Source of the DNA: Mesorhizobium sp. YM1C-6-2
Lineage (GTDB): Bacteria; Pseudomonadota; Alphaproteobacteria; Rhizobiales; Rhizobiaceae
Length of the DNA stretch: 64,000 bases
Assembly (NCBI RefSeq): GCF_003666685.1
Contig: NZ_RCIZ01000014.1
Coordinates: 1-64,000 of the forward strand
Reading direction: 5' to 3'
The translations under genes were made by a program, and so were the position numbers. Positions 53,170 to 61,652 of this stretch are shown here, one piece after another (within the stretch, counting starts at the first letter, position 1; every line of letters starts with the position of its first letter). The notes beneath the pieces were generated by a model. That model had not been told where the DNA came from. It worked only from the letters and a program-made list of their open reading frames with translations, and did no database searches.

Positions 53170-54726
53170 ATGGAAACGGCTCCACAAGAGACGGCGCCGC
53201 TCTTTCGCATGGAGGGCATCTCGAAGCGCTACGGCGGCGTGCGCGCGCTCGAGGATGCGGAGCTGTCCGTTCACGCCGGCCGCATCCATGCCATCCTCGG
53301 TGAGAACGGCGCAGGCAAGTCGACCCTCATCAAGATCATGTCGGGCGTGGTCGCGCCGGACCAGGGCCGCATGATGCTCGATGGGCAGGCGGTGAGCTTT
53401 TCCTCTCCCGCCGAGGCCAATAAGGCGGGCATCGTCTGCATCTTCCAGGAGCTGTCGCTGATCCCCGAGCTCAGCGTCGCCGACAATATCGTCATTTCCG
53501 ATCCGCCCAAAAAATTCGGCATGATCGACCGCAGGGCACAGCGGAAGATCGCCGAGGAGGCGCTGGCGCGTGCCGGCGCTTCCGACGTCCACCCGTCGGC
53601 CTTGGTCAAGGACCTGCCGCTGTCGCGCCGCCAGATGGTCGAGATCGCCAAGGCGCTGGCGCGCAAGCCGCGTATCCTGATCCTCGACGAGGCGACGTCG
53701 GCGCTGACCGCCGCCGACGTGTCCAAGGTGTTCGAGGTGCTGAAGCGCCTGCGCTCCGAAGGGCTGGCGCTGCTCTACATCTCCCACCGCATGCACGAGA
53801 TCGCGGAACTCGCCGACGATTGCACCGTCTTCCGCAATGGCCGCAGGATCGCGACCTACAAGGCCGGCGCCAAGAGCGACACCGAAGTCATCGAACTGAT
53901 GATCGGCCGTGAATACCAGAACGTGTTTCCGCCCAAGCCGGCCGCCGCGAGCGGCAAGCCGCCGATCCTGGAATGCAGCAACCTGTCGTGGACGGACCGG
54001 CTGACCGACATCAGCTTCACCGTGCGGCGCGGCGAAGTGATCGGGCTCGGCGGTCTCGACGGGCAGGGCCAGCGCGAGCTTTTGCTGGCGCTTTTCGGCG
54101 TGCTGCGCGGCTGCACGGGAGAGGTTCGCATCGACGGGCAGCCGGTCAAGCTCGTCAGTCCGGCGCATGCCAGCTCGGAGAAGATCGGCATGGCGCTGAT
54201 CCCGGAGGACCGCAAGACCGAGGGGCTGATGCTGCCGATGACGGTCCGCGAGAACCTCGCCTTCGCCGCCATGGACAAGGTGTCGAAACGCGGCATCATC
54301 GACCGCGAGGCGGAGGACAGGCTGCTCGATGAGATGGTGAAGCTGCTCACCATCCGCACCGCCGGGCTGGAGATACCGGTAGGCGCGCTGTCGGGTGGCA
54401 ACCAGCAGAAGGTAGTGATCGCCAAATGGCTCATGCGTCACCCGCGCATCATCCTGCTCAATGATCCGACGCGCGGCATCGACGTCGGTACCAAGCAGGA
54501 GATCTACCAGCTCCTGCGCAGGCTGGCCGACCAGGGGGCGGCGATCGTCTTCTACTCGACCGACTATGACGAGCTGATCGGCTGTTGCGATCGCGTGCTG
54601 GTGCTCTACGACGGCGCGATCAAGCGCGAGTTGGTGGGCGCCGAGATCACGGAACATGCGCTGATTGCCAGCGCACTGAACATCGGCGCTGCCGAGGCCG
54701 CCAGGATGGCGAGGACGAACGCATGA
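53170..54726 (+). CDS. Sugar ABC transporter ATP-binding protein (RbsA/MglA type), 518 aa
   Basis: Two fused ABC domains. The first has Walker A GENGAGKST, LPLSRRQMVEIAKAL and Walker B ILILDEATSAL. The second has a degenerate Walker A (GLDGQGQRELLLAL) and a full signature, LSGGNQQKVVIAKWL, with IILLNDPTRGIDVGT. This asymmetry is normal for the RbsA/MglA/XylG family. ATG 53170 (METAPQETAP) is preferred for GGGGAGG just upstream; an in-frame ATG at 53155 is possible. The stop overlaps the next gene by four bases. Confidence 0.94.
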   Translation: METAPQETAPLFRMEGISKRYGGVRALEDAELSVHAGRIHAILGENGAGKSTLIKIMSGVVAPDQGRMMLDGQAVSFSSPAEANKAGIVCIFQELSLIPELSVADNIVISDPPKKFGMIDRRAQRKIAEEALARAGASDVHPSALVKDLPLSRRQMVEIAKALARKPRILILDEATSALTAADVSKVFEVLKRLRSEGLALLYISHRMHEIAELADDCTVFRNGRRIATYKAGAKSDTEVIELMIGREYQNVFPPKPAAASGKPPILECSNLSWTDRLTDISFTVRRGEVIGLGGLDGQGQRELLLALFGVLRGCTGEVRIDGQPVKLVSPAHASSEKIGMALIPEDRKTEGLMLPMTVRENLAFAAMDKVSKRGIIDREAEDRLLDEMVKLLTIRTAGLEIPVGALSGGNQQKVVIAKWLMRHPRIILLNDPTRGIDVGTKQEIYQLLRRLADQGAAIVFYSTDYDELIGCCDRVLVLYDGAIKRELVGAEITEHALIASALNIGAAEAARMARTNA

Positions 54727-55703
54727 GCGAATGGCGCTACTGGTTCGCCGAGCAGAAGGGCACGCTGCTGGCGCTCGGCATCTTCATCGCGATGTTCGTC
54801 ATCTACACGGCGAACCATCCGGCGGGCTTCACCGCCAATGTCGTGCAGACAGCCTCCAACAAAGGCGTGCTGCTCGCTTTCGTGGCGATGGCGCAGACCC
54901 TTGTCGTCATCACCGCCGGCATCGACCTCTCGGTCGGCATGATCTTCCTCCTGACCAACTGCCTCGCTTCATGGATCGTCGTCGGTACGCCGCTTGAGAC
55001 GGCGCTCGGTGTGATTGCGGTGCTTCTTGTCGGCGTCCTCTGCGGGGCGCTCAACGGCGCCATAGTTATCTACGGCCGCCTGCAGCCGATCGTGGCTACG
55101 ATAGCGACAGGTTCGATCTATTTCGGCATTGCGCTGCTACTCAGGCCGTATCCCGGCGGCTCGGTCAACGAGGATCTTGCCGATGCGCTGACAGGGCGGC
55201 TGTTCGGCGTCATACCCTCGAGCCTCGTCGCGCTCGTCGTGGTGGTGCTCGTCGTCTGGGTACCGTTCCGCCGTTCTGTCTACGGCCGCGCCGCCTATGC
55301 AGCAGGGTCGTCGGAGGTCGCGGCCTACATGTCCGGCGTGCCGATCAAGCGCGGCAAGTTCCTTGCCTACACGCTTGGCGGCCTGCTCGCGGCGATCGGG
55401 GGGCTGTTCCTCACCTTCTTCACCTATACGGGCGAGGCGGCCTATGCGAGCGGCAACGCCTATACGCTTTTCTCGATCGCCGCCGTGGTGCTCGGCGGTG
55501 TCTCGCTGTTCGGCGGACGCGGCAGCGCCATCGGCGCGATCTTCGGCGCCTTCGCCTTCCGCACCATCGGCGACCTGCTCTTCGTCTTCGACCTCGATCC
55601 GCTGTGGCAGCCGCTCTTCCAGGGCGTGGTCCTGCTGATAGCCGTCAGCCTCGGGGCCTTCGCCCTGTTCCGCGTGAAGAACCGTCTGGAGTGGTTTGGA
55701 TGA
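54723..55703 (+). CDS. Sugar ABC transporter permease, 326 aa
   Basis: A BPD_transp_2 (RbsC-type) permease with about nine helices, including LLAFVAMAQTLVVITAGIDL, SVGMIFLLTNCLASWIVVG and the family motif FRRSVYGRAAYAAGSSEVAA. YTLFSIAAVVLGGVSLFGGR is the conserved C-terminal block. It begins in the stop of the ATPase gene (ATGA) and ends in the start of the second permease, so translation of the operon is tightly linked. The two different permeases probably form a heterodimer. Confidence 0.94.
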   Translation: MSEWRYWFAEQKGTLLALGIFIAMFVIYTANHPAGFTANVVQTASNKGVLLAFVAMAQTLVVITAGIDLSVGMIFLLTNCLASWIVVGTPLETALGVIAVLLVGVLCGALNGAIVIYGRLQPIVATIATGSIYFGIALLLRPYPGGSVNEDLADALTGRLFGVIPSSLVALVVVVLVVWVPFRRSVYGRAAYAAGSSEVAAYMSGVPIKRGKFLAYTLGGLLAAIGGLFLTFFTYTGEAAYASGNAYTLFSIAAVVLGGVSLFGGRGSAIGAIFGAFAFRTIGDLLFVFDLDPLWQPLFQGVVLLIAVSLGAFALFRVKNRLEWFG

Positions 55704-56689
55704 GCGACACGGCCACGACCGGGGGAGCTGCGAGCCGCATGCCGAGATTCCTGCGCAAGGTCGATCCGGCGGTGGCGACGTCCTTCGCCTGCATCATCGC
55801 GCTTCTCGTCTTCGGCAGCCTCTATTCGACCAGCTTCCTGTCGCCTGAATATCTGCTGCAGCAGCTCAAGGTCGCTTCATTCCTGGGCGTGATCGCGACT
55901 GGCATGATGCTGGTCATCCTACTCGGGCAGATCGACCTTTCCGTGCCCTGGACGGTGACCACAGGCGCGATGATGGCCTCCGCCGCCGCGGCTTTCGGCC
56001 CGGCCGGTATCGTCCTGGCAATTCCCTTCGGCATATTGTGCGGCATCCTGATCGGGCTGGTGAACGGCATCGGCGTCGCCTATCTGCGCATCCCCTCGAT
56101 GATCATCACGCTGGCCACCAACGCGGTGGCCCAGGGGCTCATGGTCGTCTACACCGGCGGCTTCTCGCCGCAGGATTCCGCCTCCGAGGCGATGCGCTGG
56201 CTCGCCACCGGCTCGCTCGTCCCCGGTGTGCCGAACGCGGTGGTGGTCTGGGCGCTGATCGGAGCGGTGACGGTCTTCGTGCTCACCCGCACGACCTTCG
56301 GTCGTTCCGTCTACGCAATCGGCAACCGCGAGCGCGCGGCCTATCTCTCCGGCGTCGACACGCGCAGGATCGTCATGATCGCCTTCGCCGCAGCCGGAGG
56401 TCTTTCAGCCTTCGGCGGCGTGCTGCTCGCCGGTTATGCGTCGAAGGCCGCGCAATCGATGGGTGATCCCTACTTGCTCCCCTCGATCGCGGCCGTGGTG
56501 CTCGGCGGCACCTCGATCCTCGGGGGGCGCGGCTCCTATCTCGGCACCGTCGCTGGTGTCATCCTGATCACGCTTCTGCAGTCGATCCTGTCGGTGATGC
56601 AGATGCCTGAAGCCGGGCGCCAGATCATCTATGGCGTCGTCATCGTCGCAATGCTGCTGCTCTACGGCCGCGCACCGGCAAGCCGTTGA
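55700..56689 (+). CDS. Second sugar ABC transporter permease, 329 aa
   Basis: A second RbsC-type permease: MLVILLGQIDLSVPWTVTTG, GILCGILIGLVNGIGVAYLR, FGRSVYAIGNRERAAYLSGV and LLPSIAAVVLGGTSILGGRG. It is related to, but clearly distinct from, the first permease. It starts within the stop of the previous gene (ATGA) and ends seven bases before the gluconokinase gene. Ribose-type systems often have one permease; two here suggest a heterodimeric channel. Confidence 0.94.
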   Translation: MSDTATTGGAASRMPRFLRKVDPAVATSFACIIALLVFGSLYSTSFLSPEYLLQQLKVASFLGVIATGMMLVILLGQIDLSVPWTVTTGAMMASAAAAFGPAGIVLAIPFGILCGILIGLVNGIGVAYLRIPSMIITLATNAVAQGLMVVYTGGFSPQDSASEAMRWLATGSLVPGVPNAVVVWALIGAVTVFVLTRTTFGRSVYAIGNRERAAYLSGVDTRRIVMIAFAAAGGLSAFGGVLLAGYASKAAQSMGDPYLLPSIAAVVLGGTSILGGRGSYLGTVAGVILITLLQSILSVMQMPEAGRQIIYGVVIVAMLLLYGRAPASR

Positions 56690-56695
56690 GGAAGC

Positions 56696-57268
56696 ATGGA
56701 TCGAGAGACTGACAGCCAGGTCGCGAAGCGCCCCGTCATCGTCGTCGTCATGGGAGTCTCCGGCTCCGGCAAGACGGCGATAGGTTCGATCCTCGCCGAG
56801 GCGCTCGGTGGCCGCTTCGCGGAAGGCGATCGCTTCCATCCGCCGGAAAACATAAAACGCATGTCGGCCGGCCTGCCGCTGCGCGACGAGGATCGCTGGG
56901 GCTGGCTCGATGCCATAGCAACGGAAATCAGCGAGGCCGAACGACGGAATGAGACGCTGGTGGTGGCTTGTTCGGCGTTGAAGCGCGTCTATCGCGACCG
57001 GTTGAGGCTGGCGAGCCGAAACCTGAAGTTCGTGTATCTCGAAATCGGGCGCGGTGTCGCCGCGACCCGCGTGGCGGCGCGCAAGGACCACTTCATGCCG
57101 GCCAGCCTGGTCGACAGCCAGTTTGCCGCGCTCGAGCCGCCGGAGCCGGACGAAGACGCGCTGGTGCTCGACGCGACCGGAGATAGGGCTGAACTTGCAG
57201 CGATCGCGGCCTCCGCGCTTTCGCGGTCGGCGGTGGCTTTGCCCGGCGTCGCGCCGCCCGGGTCCTGA
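56696..57268 (+). CDS. gntK: Gluconokinase
   Basis: A P-loop kinase of 190 residues: VVMGVSGSGKTAIGSILAEA, FAEGDRFHPPENIKRMSAGL, PLRDEDRWGWLDAIA, VVACSALKRVYRDRLR and FVYLEIGRGVAATRVAARKD. These blocks match GntK/IdnK, which phosphorylate D-gluconate to 6-phosphogluconate for the Entner-Doudoroff pathway. As the last gene of the transporter operon it argues that the transported sugar is gluconate or is converted to it. Start ATG 56696 has GAGGAAG upstream. Confidence 0.92.
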   Translation: MDRETDSQVAKRPVIVVVMGVSGSGKTAIGSILAEALGGRFAEGDRFHPPENIKRMSAGLPLRDEDRWGWLDAIATEISEAERRNETLVVACSALKRVYRDRLRLASRNLKFVYLEIGRGVAATRVAARKDHFMPASLVDSQFAALEPPEPDEDALVLDATGDRAELAAIAASALSRSAVALPGVAPPGS

Positions 57269-57273
57269 TTTCG

Positions 57274-57320
57274 AACGAATCTTCGATTCGTTAACCGGCA
57301 ATGCAAAATTCGCATTGCCG
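57274..57320. promoter_or_regulatory. Two adjacent perfect palindromes after gntK
   Basis: AACGAATC-TTC-GATTCGTT (57274-57292) and CGGCAATGC-AAAATTC-GCATTGCCG (57296-57320) are perfect inverted repeats three bases apart. The first could end the gntK transcript. The second contains ATGC-N7-GCAT, the shape of a LysR-type or other dimeric operator. They lie about 95-140 bp before the DUF1127 start. Confidence 0.5.
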
Positions 57321-57414
57321 TCATGCAAAAGCATCCATTCAACCGGACGCCATTCGTCACTATCTCGGCGCTGTAAACGAGAACAGCCTAAAGACGCTGA
57401 GAAAGAGACTGAAA

Positions 57415-57555
57415 ATGAACCTGATCCGCAATTTCCGCAACTGGCGCCGCTACCGCGAGACCGTCAACGAGCTGAGCCGTCTGTCCACACGCGAGCTCAA
57501 CGACCTCGGCATCACGCGCGCTGACATCCACGGCATCGCCCGCGGAGCCCGCTAA
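57415..57555 (+). CDS. DUF1127 small protein, 46 aa
   Basis: MNLIRNFRNWRRYRETVNEL then SRLSTRELNDLGITRADIHG is the classic DUF1127 pattern: Arg/Trp-rich helix, LSTRELNDLGI and a short basic end. Short DUF1127 proteins in Agrobacterium and Rhodobacter have been linked to sRNA and phosphate/stress physiology; the exact role here is unknown. ATG 57415 is chosen over the upstream open frame, which lacks family similarity. It stands alone before a strong terminator. Confidence 0.88.
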   Translation: MNLIRNFRNWRRYRETVNELSRLSTRELNDLGITRADIHGIARGAR

Positions 57556-57635
57556 CGACGAGATTTCGGCGGCTACTCCTCCCGGCTGCCGATCAGGCCG
57601 GCGTTCCCTCCCCCTCCAGAACGCTGGCCACCCTT

Positions 57636-57674
57636 AAGAACCCGCCGGACAACTCCGGCGGGTTCTTTGTTTTC
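57636..57674 (+). terminator. Strong terminator after the DUF1127 gene
   Basis: AAGAACCCGCCGGA (57636-57649) pairs perfectly with TCCGGCGGGTTCTT (57654-57667), loop CAAC, followed by TGTTTTC. It is 14 bp of uninterrupted stem and also separates the convergent mod operon. Confidence 0.92.
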
Positions 57675-57717
57675 GGGGTTCTTGTTTCCACGTTGCGAAG
57701 TGTGCGCAGCCTAAGCC

Positions 57718-58059
57718 TCAGGCCGCTGCGATCTCCGCCTGCAGTGCCGCCATATGTTGCTTCGCGGCCGACTCCGCCGCCCGCTCGATGGCCCGAAAAC
57801 GGCTGACGACCGCCAGCCCTACCTGCGTCAGTTGCGCACCGCCGCCGCGCCGTCCGCCGGTCTGCGCCGACACCACCGGCTTGCCGAACATTCTGTTCAT
57901 CTCCTCGACAAGGTCCCAGGCGCGCTTGTAGGACATGTCCATCTTGCGTGCGGCGGCCGAGATGGACCCGAAGGCTGCGATCTGCTCGAGCAGTTCGATC
58001 TTGCCGGGACCGATGCGGCCATCCGGGTCGAGGTTCACCCTCAGGCTAAGCGATGGCAT
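57718..58059 (-). CDS. ModE-type HTH regulator lacking the molybdate-binding domain, 113 aa
   Basis: This is the N-terminal ModE domain alone: GKIELLEQIAAFGSISAAAR, KMDMSYKRAWDLVEEMNRMF, QTGGRRGGGAQLTQVGLAVV. Full ModE adds two C-terminal Mop modules that bind molybdate; here the frame ends after the HTH. ATG 58059 follows GGAGAAACGC. It is the last gene of modABC on the minus strand. How it senses molybdenum is unclear; the free Mop protein at 60902 is one candidate. Two CGATATAT-N8-ATATAAC boxes nearby are probable targets. Confidence 0.87.
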   Translation of the reverse strand: MPSLSLRVNLDPDGRIGPGKIELLEQIAAFGSISAAARKMDMSYKRAWDLVEEMNRMFGKPVVSAQTGGRRGGGAQLTQVGLAVVSRFRAIERAAESAAKQHMAALQAEIAAA

Positions 58060-58094
58060 GCGTTTCTCCGCCCGCGTGTGATTGCGTTGCCTGG

Positions 58095-59231
58095 TCACTC
58101 TACCCGACCTCGTGCGTTCCTGTCGTCCCCTGCGAAAGGGACGGTCTTCGCAGTGTTCGCGCGATCGAAGGTGACCGACTTGACCACTGCGAAGACCGGC
58201 AGTCCGGGGGCCAGGCCGAGCATCTCGGCGGACTGGCGGGTGATGCGCGCGCTGACAGCCTCGCCGTTGCAGTCGATCGTCACGTCGGCGAAATGGCCGT
58301 TGCCGGAAGCGATGCCGGCGATGCGGCCGGGCAATATGTTCAACGCGCTGATGCCGCGCGGCCTTTCGGTCGCCACGATGACGTCGCGCGCACGGATGCG
58401 CACGCGCACCGTCGAGCCTGGTGTTGCCTCCAATCCGGCGACATGGATCTCGCCGGCCGGGGAGGCGAGCGTCGTCATGCCGAACGTCTCGTCGCGGCCG
58501 GTTGCCCGCATCTCCAGCACGGCGCCGCCTTCGCTGCGCTCCTCCGCCGGCAAGAGGTCCAGCCGCTGCAGGATTTCCGAGGTCGGGCCCGCTGCGGCGA
58601 CCCTGCCATTGTCGAGCACGGCGATGTCGGTGGCGAGCCGCGCCACTTCCGCCGCGGAATGGCTGACATAGACGATCGGGATCTTGGTCTCGTCCCGCAG
58701 CCGCTCGATATAGGGCAGGATCTCGGCCTTGCGCTGCTCGTCCAGCGAGGCAAGCGGCTCGTCCATCAGGATGAGGCGGGGGCTGGCGAGCAGGGCGCGG
58801 CCGATCGCGACGCGCTGCTTCTCGCCGCCGGAAAGCGAGCCCGGCTTGCGGTCGAGCAGATGGCCGATGCCGAGCAGTTCGACCACGCCGTCCATGTCGC
58901 CGTAGCGCTCGGACGCTGGCGTGAAGAAGCGGCCGTATCGCAGGTTCTGGCCGACCGTCATGTGCGGGAAGAGACGCGCGTCCTGGAAGACGTAGCCGAT
59001 GCGGCGCTTGTGCTTGGGTACGAAGACGCCGGTGCCGGTGTCGACCAGCACGCGGCCGCCGGCGACGATCCGGCCCTCGTCCGGGCGCAGCAGCCCGCCG
59101 ATGAGATTGACCAGCGACGTCTTGCCGGAGCCCGACGGGCCGAACAGCGCGGTCAGCCTCCCGCCGGTTTCGAACACGGCATCGAGCGAGAATGCGCCGA
59201 GGCGGTGGCGGATGTCGACCGAAAGGCTCAT
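58095..59231 (-). CDS. modC: Molybdate ABC transporter ATP-binding protein
   Basis: ABC ATPase with Walker A GPSGSGKTS, signature LSGGEKQRVAIGRALL, Walker B LILMDEPL and switch SHSA. A C-terminal TOBE/Mop domain (about 300-365; MTTLASPAGEIHVAGLEATP, ISALNILPGRIAGIASGNGH) binds oxyanion and regulates transport. 378 residues is normal for ModC. The start ATG 59231 overlaps the modB stop (ATGA). Confidence 0.95.
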   Translation of the reverse strand: MSLSVDIRHRLGAFSLDAVFETGGRLTALFGPSGSGKTSLVNLIGGLLRPDEGRIVAGGRVLVDTGTGVFVPKHKRRIGYVFQDARLFPHMTVGQNLRYGRFFTPASERYGDMDGVVELLGIGHLLDRKPGSLSGGEKQRVAIGRALLASPRLILMDEPLASLDEQRKAEILPYIERLRDETKIPIVYVSHSAAEVARLATDIAVLDNGRVAAAGPTSEILQRLDLLPAEERSEGGAVLEMRATGRDETFGMTTLASPAGEIHVAGLEATPGSTVRVRIRARDVIVATERPRGISALNILPGRIAGIASGNGHFADVTIDCNGEAVSARITRQSAEMLGLAPGLPVFAVVKSVTFDRANTAKTVPFAGDDRNARGRVE

Positions 59232-59932
59232 TCGACGTCCAGCCTCTTGCCGACGCGCCGCGCCAGCACCTCCGAGGCTACGAGAGCAGCCATGGCGATG
59301 ATTATGGAAATGATGGTGAGGCGCAGCGCCCCTTCGTCGCCGCCCGGCACCTGGGTGAAGGTGTAGATCGCCGAGGGCAGCGTCTGCGTCTCGCCGGGTA
59401 TGTTGGAGACGAAGGTGATCGTCGCGCCGAACTCGCCCATCGCTTTGGCGAAGCAGAGGATCATGCCCGCTATGATGCCGGGCAGGATGAGCGGCAGCGT
59501 GATCGTGCCGAACACCCAGAGCGGGTTTGCGCCGAGCGTGCCGGCCGCCGCCTCAAGCCTGCGGTCGACCGCTTCGACCGACAGGCGGATGGCGCGCACC
59601 ATGAGCGGAAAGGCCATCACCCCGCAGGCGAGAGCCGCTCCCGTCCAGCGAAAGGAGAAGACGATGCCGAAATACTGGTCGAGGAAGGCGCCGACTGGAC
59701 CGCGCTTGCCGAAGGTGATGAGGAGCAGGTAGCCCGTCACCACCGGCGGCAGGATCAACGGCAGGTGGACAAGCCCGTTGAGCACGGACTTGCCCCAGAA
59801 TTTTCCACGCGCCAGCAGCAAGGCGATCAGTATGCCCGGCGGCAGGCTGAAAACCATCGCCACCGTGGCGACGCGGATCGAAAGCCGGACCGCATTCCAT
59901 TCGTCGGGAGTGAGGTCCAGCAGCCATTGCAT
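59228..59932 (-). CDS. modB: Molybdate ABC transporter permease
   Basis: A 234-residue five-helix permease: VATVAMVFSLPPGILIALLL, LPLILPPVVTGYLLLITFGK, the EAA loop LEAAAGTLGANPLWVFGTIT and AMGEFGATITFVSNIPGETQ, a hallmark of ModB. It dimerises and docks ModA and ModC. It lies 15 bp after modA and overlaps modC. Confidence 0.95.
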   Translation of the reverse strand: MQWLLDLTPDEWNAVRLSIRVATVAMVFSLPPGILIALLLARGKFWGKSVLNGLVHLPLILPPVVTGYLLLITFGKRGPVGAFLDQYFGIVFSFRWTGAALACGVMAFPLMVRAIRLSVEAVDRRLEAAAGTLGANPLWVFGTITLPLILPGIIAGMILCFAKAMGEFGATITFVSNIPGETQTLPSAIYTFTQVPGGDEGALRLTIISIIIAMAALVASEVLARRVGKRLDVE

Positions 59933-59947
59933 GCGCGAACGTCGGTC

Positions 59948-60748
59948 CTAGTTCGACACCACCGGCGCCAGAACCGTGAAGCCCTGCGCCTCGAAGAGTT
60001 CCTTCGCCTTAGCCGATTGCAGGCATTTCAGGAATGCCGGCGTGTCGTCATCCTTTGAATCGGCCGTCTGGGCGACCGGATAGACGATTGGCGGGTGGGT
60101 GTCTTCCGGGAAGGTGCCGACAACCTTGACCTTCGGGTCGGCGGCTGCGTCGGTCTTGTAGACGATGCCGAGCGGCGCTTCCCCGGTCGAAACGAGGGCG
60201 AGGGCGGCGCGCACGTTCTCGGCCTGTGCGACCTTGCCTTCGACGGACGCCCAGGCGCCCAGCGATTCCAGCGACGCCTTGCCGTATTTGCCGGCCGGCA
60301 CGGCATCGACATTGGCCATGGCGAGCCTGCCGTCGCCGAGCAGGCCGGCGAGATCGAAGCCCTTTTCAATCTTGGCCTCGATCTTCGAATCGGCCGGGGC
60401 TACCAGCACGATGGAGTTGCCGAGCAGCTTGGTTTCGGTGTCGGCCTTGATGAGGTTCTTGTCGGAGAGATACTTCATCCAGTCGAGGTCGGCCGACATG
60501 AAGACGTCCGCCGGCGCGCCTTCCTCGATCTGCTTGGCGAGCGCCGAGCTTGCCGCGTAGGAGACCGTCGCCTGCTCGCCGACATCGGCCTCGCAGGCCG
60601 TGTTCACGGCGTCGAGCGCGTTCTTCAAGCTGGCGGCTGCGAAGACGGTGACCTTCTCCTGTGCGACCGCGCCGGATGCGCCTCCAAGCAGCATGACCGC
60701 GATGCTGCCAACTGCCGCCGCAACCGTCCCGATACGTCTTTTCTGCAT
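59948..60748 (-). CDS. modA: Molybdate ABC transporter periplasmic binding protein
   Basis: A signal peptide ends at SGAVA/QEKV and the mature ModA domain starts KVTVFAAASLKNALDAVNTA. VSYAASSALAKQIEEGAPAD and VFMSADLDWMKYLSDKNLI complete the molybdate-binding cleft. ATG 60748 (MQKRRIG) is preferred over the TTG three bases earlier; AAGGGAGAG precedes it. The ModE box at 60808-60831 lies 60 bp upstream. Confidence 0.95.
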   Translation of the reverse strand: MQKRRIGTVAAAVGSIAVMLLGGASGAVAQEKVTVFAAASLKNALDAVNTACEADVGEQATVSYAASSALAKQIEEGAPADVFMSADLDWMKYLSDKNLIKADTETKLLGNSIVLVAPADSKIEAKIEKGFDLAGLLGDGRLAMANVDAVPAGKYGKASLESLGAWASVEGKVAQAENVRAALALVSTGEAPLGIVYKTDAAADPKVKVVGTFPEDTHPPIVYPVAQTADSKDDDTPAFLKCLQSAKAKELFEAQGFTVLAPVVSN

Positions 60749-60807
60749 CAAACTCTCCCTTGATCCGACAGGCGCCGAAACGGCGCACCGACAAAAGTCT
60801 GCCCAAG

Positions 60808-60831
60808 CGATATATCCGAATGAATATAACT
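60808..60831. promoter_or_regulatory. ModE box between modA and mop
   Basis: CGATATAT (60808-60815), 8 bp, ATATAACT (60824-60831): inverted repeat matching the ModE site type CG(T/A)TATAT-N-ATATAACG. It lies between divergent modA (60 bp) and mop (70 bp) and could repress both with molybdate. Confidence 0.82.
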
Positions 60832-60901
60832 AGGAAAGCTCGCTCGGCCTCACTAAACTGAAAACCTCACCGGCATTCAGGCCGCAGGATGGAGACGATC
60901 A

Positions 60902-61108
60902 ATGAAGCTTAGCGCGCGAAACGTTCTCGGGGGGAAGGTTCTCCAGATCAAGAAGGGTGCAACCACGGCTCACGTGACGCTTGATGTCGCCGGAGCAACG
61001 GTGACGGCAGCGATCACCAACGACGCGGTCGAAGAACTCAAGCTCCAGGTCGGCCAGCACGCCTACGCCGTCATCAAGGCCTCGGACGTGATGATCGCGG
61101 TCGACTGA
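60902..61108 (+). CDS. Mop-type molbindin, 68 aa
   Basis: A single Mop/TOBE module: MKLSARNVLGGKVLQIKKGA, TTAHVTLDVAGATVTAAITN, then AYAVIKASDVMIAVD. Free molbindins assemble as hexamers that store molybdate or tungstate oxyanions. It is divergent from modA behind the shared ModE box. With the HTH-only ModE 3 kb away, this protein may supply the molybdate-sensing function missing there. GGAGACGATCA precedes ATG 60902. Confidence 0.92.
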   Translation: MKLSARNVLGGKVLQIKKGATTAHVTLDVAGATVTAAITNDAVEELKLQVGQHAYAVIKASDVMIAVD

Positions 61109-61111
61109 GGT

Positions 61112-61624
61112 TTACCGCACCTCGATCTTCACCACGTCACGGATATGACGTGCGCCGCGCTTGTCGCCCGGTACGACGAGCCGGTAGCCTTCTCCCGGGA
61201 CCATGGCCTTGCCGTCTCGCTCCGTCGCCAATTGGATCGGGGCATTGCCGAAATCCGGATCGATCTCGCCGACTGAAAACACGATGCGGTAGCCGTCCCT
61301 GCCCTCGACGATGAAGCTGTGTTTGAGCTGCGCGTTGTGGCCCGGCAAATCCGCGATCCCTCTGGCCTCGAGAACGCTCCAGAGCAGGGGACCCTTGTAG
61401 CGCCCGCTTTCTTCGCCCTTGGAGGTCCGGTAGCGAACCTCCTGCTCGACGGCGGGCAGCTGCGAAAGCTCATCCGGCGTCATCGTGCCGGTTGTCACGG
61501 CATCGCCAGTGATCTCGATGCCGTGCGCTTCCTCAGCCGTGGCGCAGATGGCTCCGGCAAGCATCATGATGGCGGCGCTGCCCGCGATCGCCACCAAACG
61601 TCTTCCGATCCAGCTGCCCGACAT
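61112..61624 (-). CDS. Small sulfite-oxidase-fold (molybdopterin-binding-like) exported protein, 170 aa
   Basis: A signal peptide (MSGSWIGRRLVAIAGSAAIM ... ICATA) and a compact oxidoreductase molybdopterin-binding-like domain: VEQEVRYRTSKGEESGRYKG, PLLWSVLEARGI, GRDGYRIVFSVGEIDPDFGN and GEGYRLVVPGDKRGARHIRD. The mature part has no Cys, so the usual Mo ligand of sulfite oxidase is missing. A ModE box 28 bp upstream supports a molybdenum link. ATG 61624 follows AGGAGAG. The function is unknown. Confidence 0.8.
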   Translation of the reverse strand: MSGSWIGRRLVAIAGSAAIMMLAGAICATAEEAHGIEITGDAVTTGTMTPDELSQLPAVEQEVRYRTSKGEESGRYKGPLLWSVLEARGIADLPGHNAQLKHSFIVEGRDGYRIVFSVGEIDPDFGNAPIQLATERDGKAMVPGEGYRLVVPGDKRGARHIRDVVKIEVR

Positions 61625-61652
61625 GAAGCTCTCCTGATCGTTCTCGCTCAAA

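Noticed and set aside
60780-60900. Molybdenum cofactor riboswitch upstream of modA or mop
   Set aside because: No extended conserved RNA fold is visible; the ModE box explains regulation.
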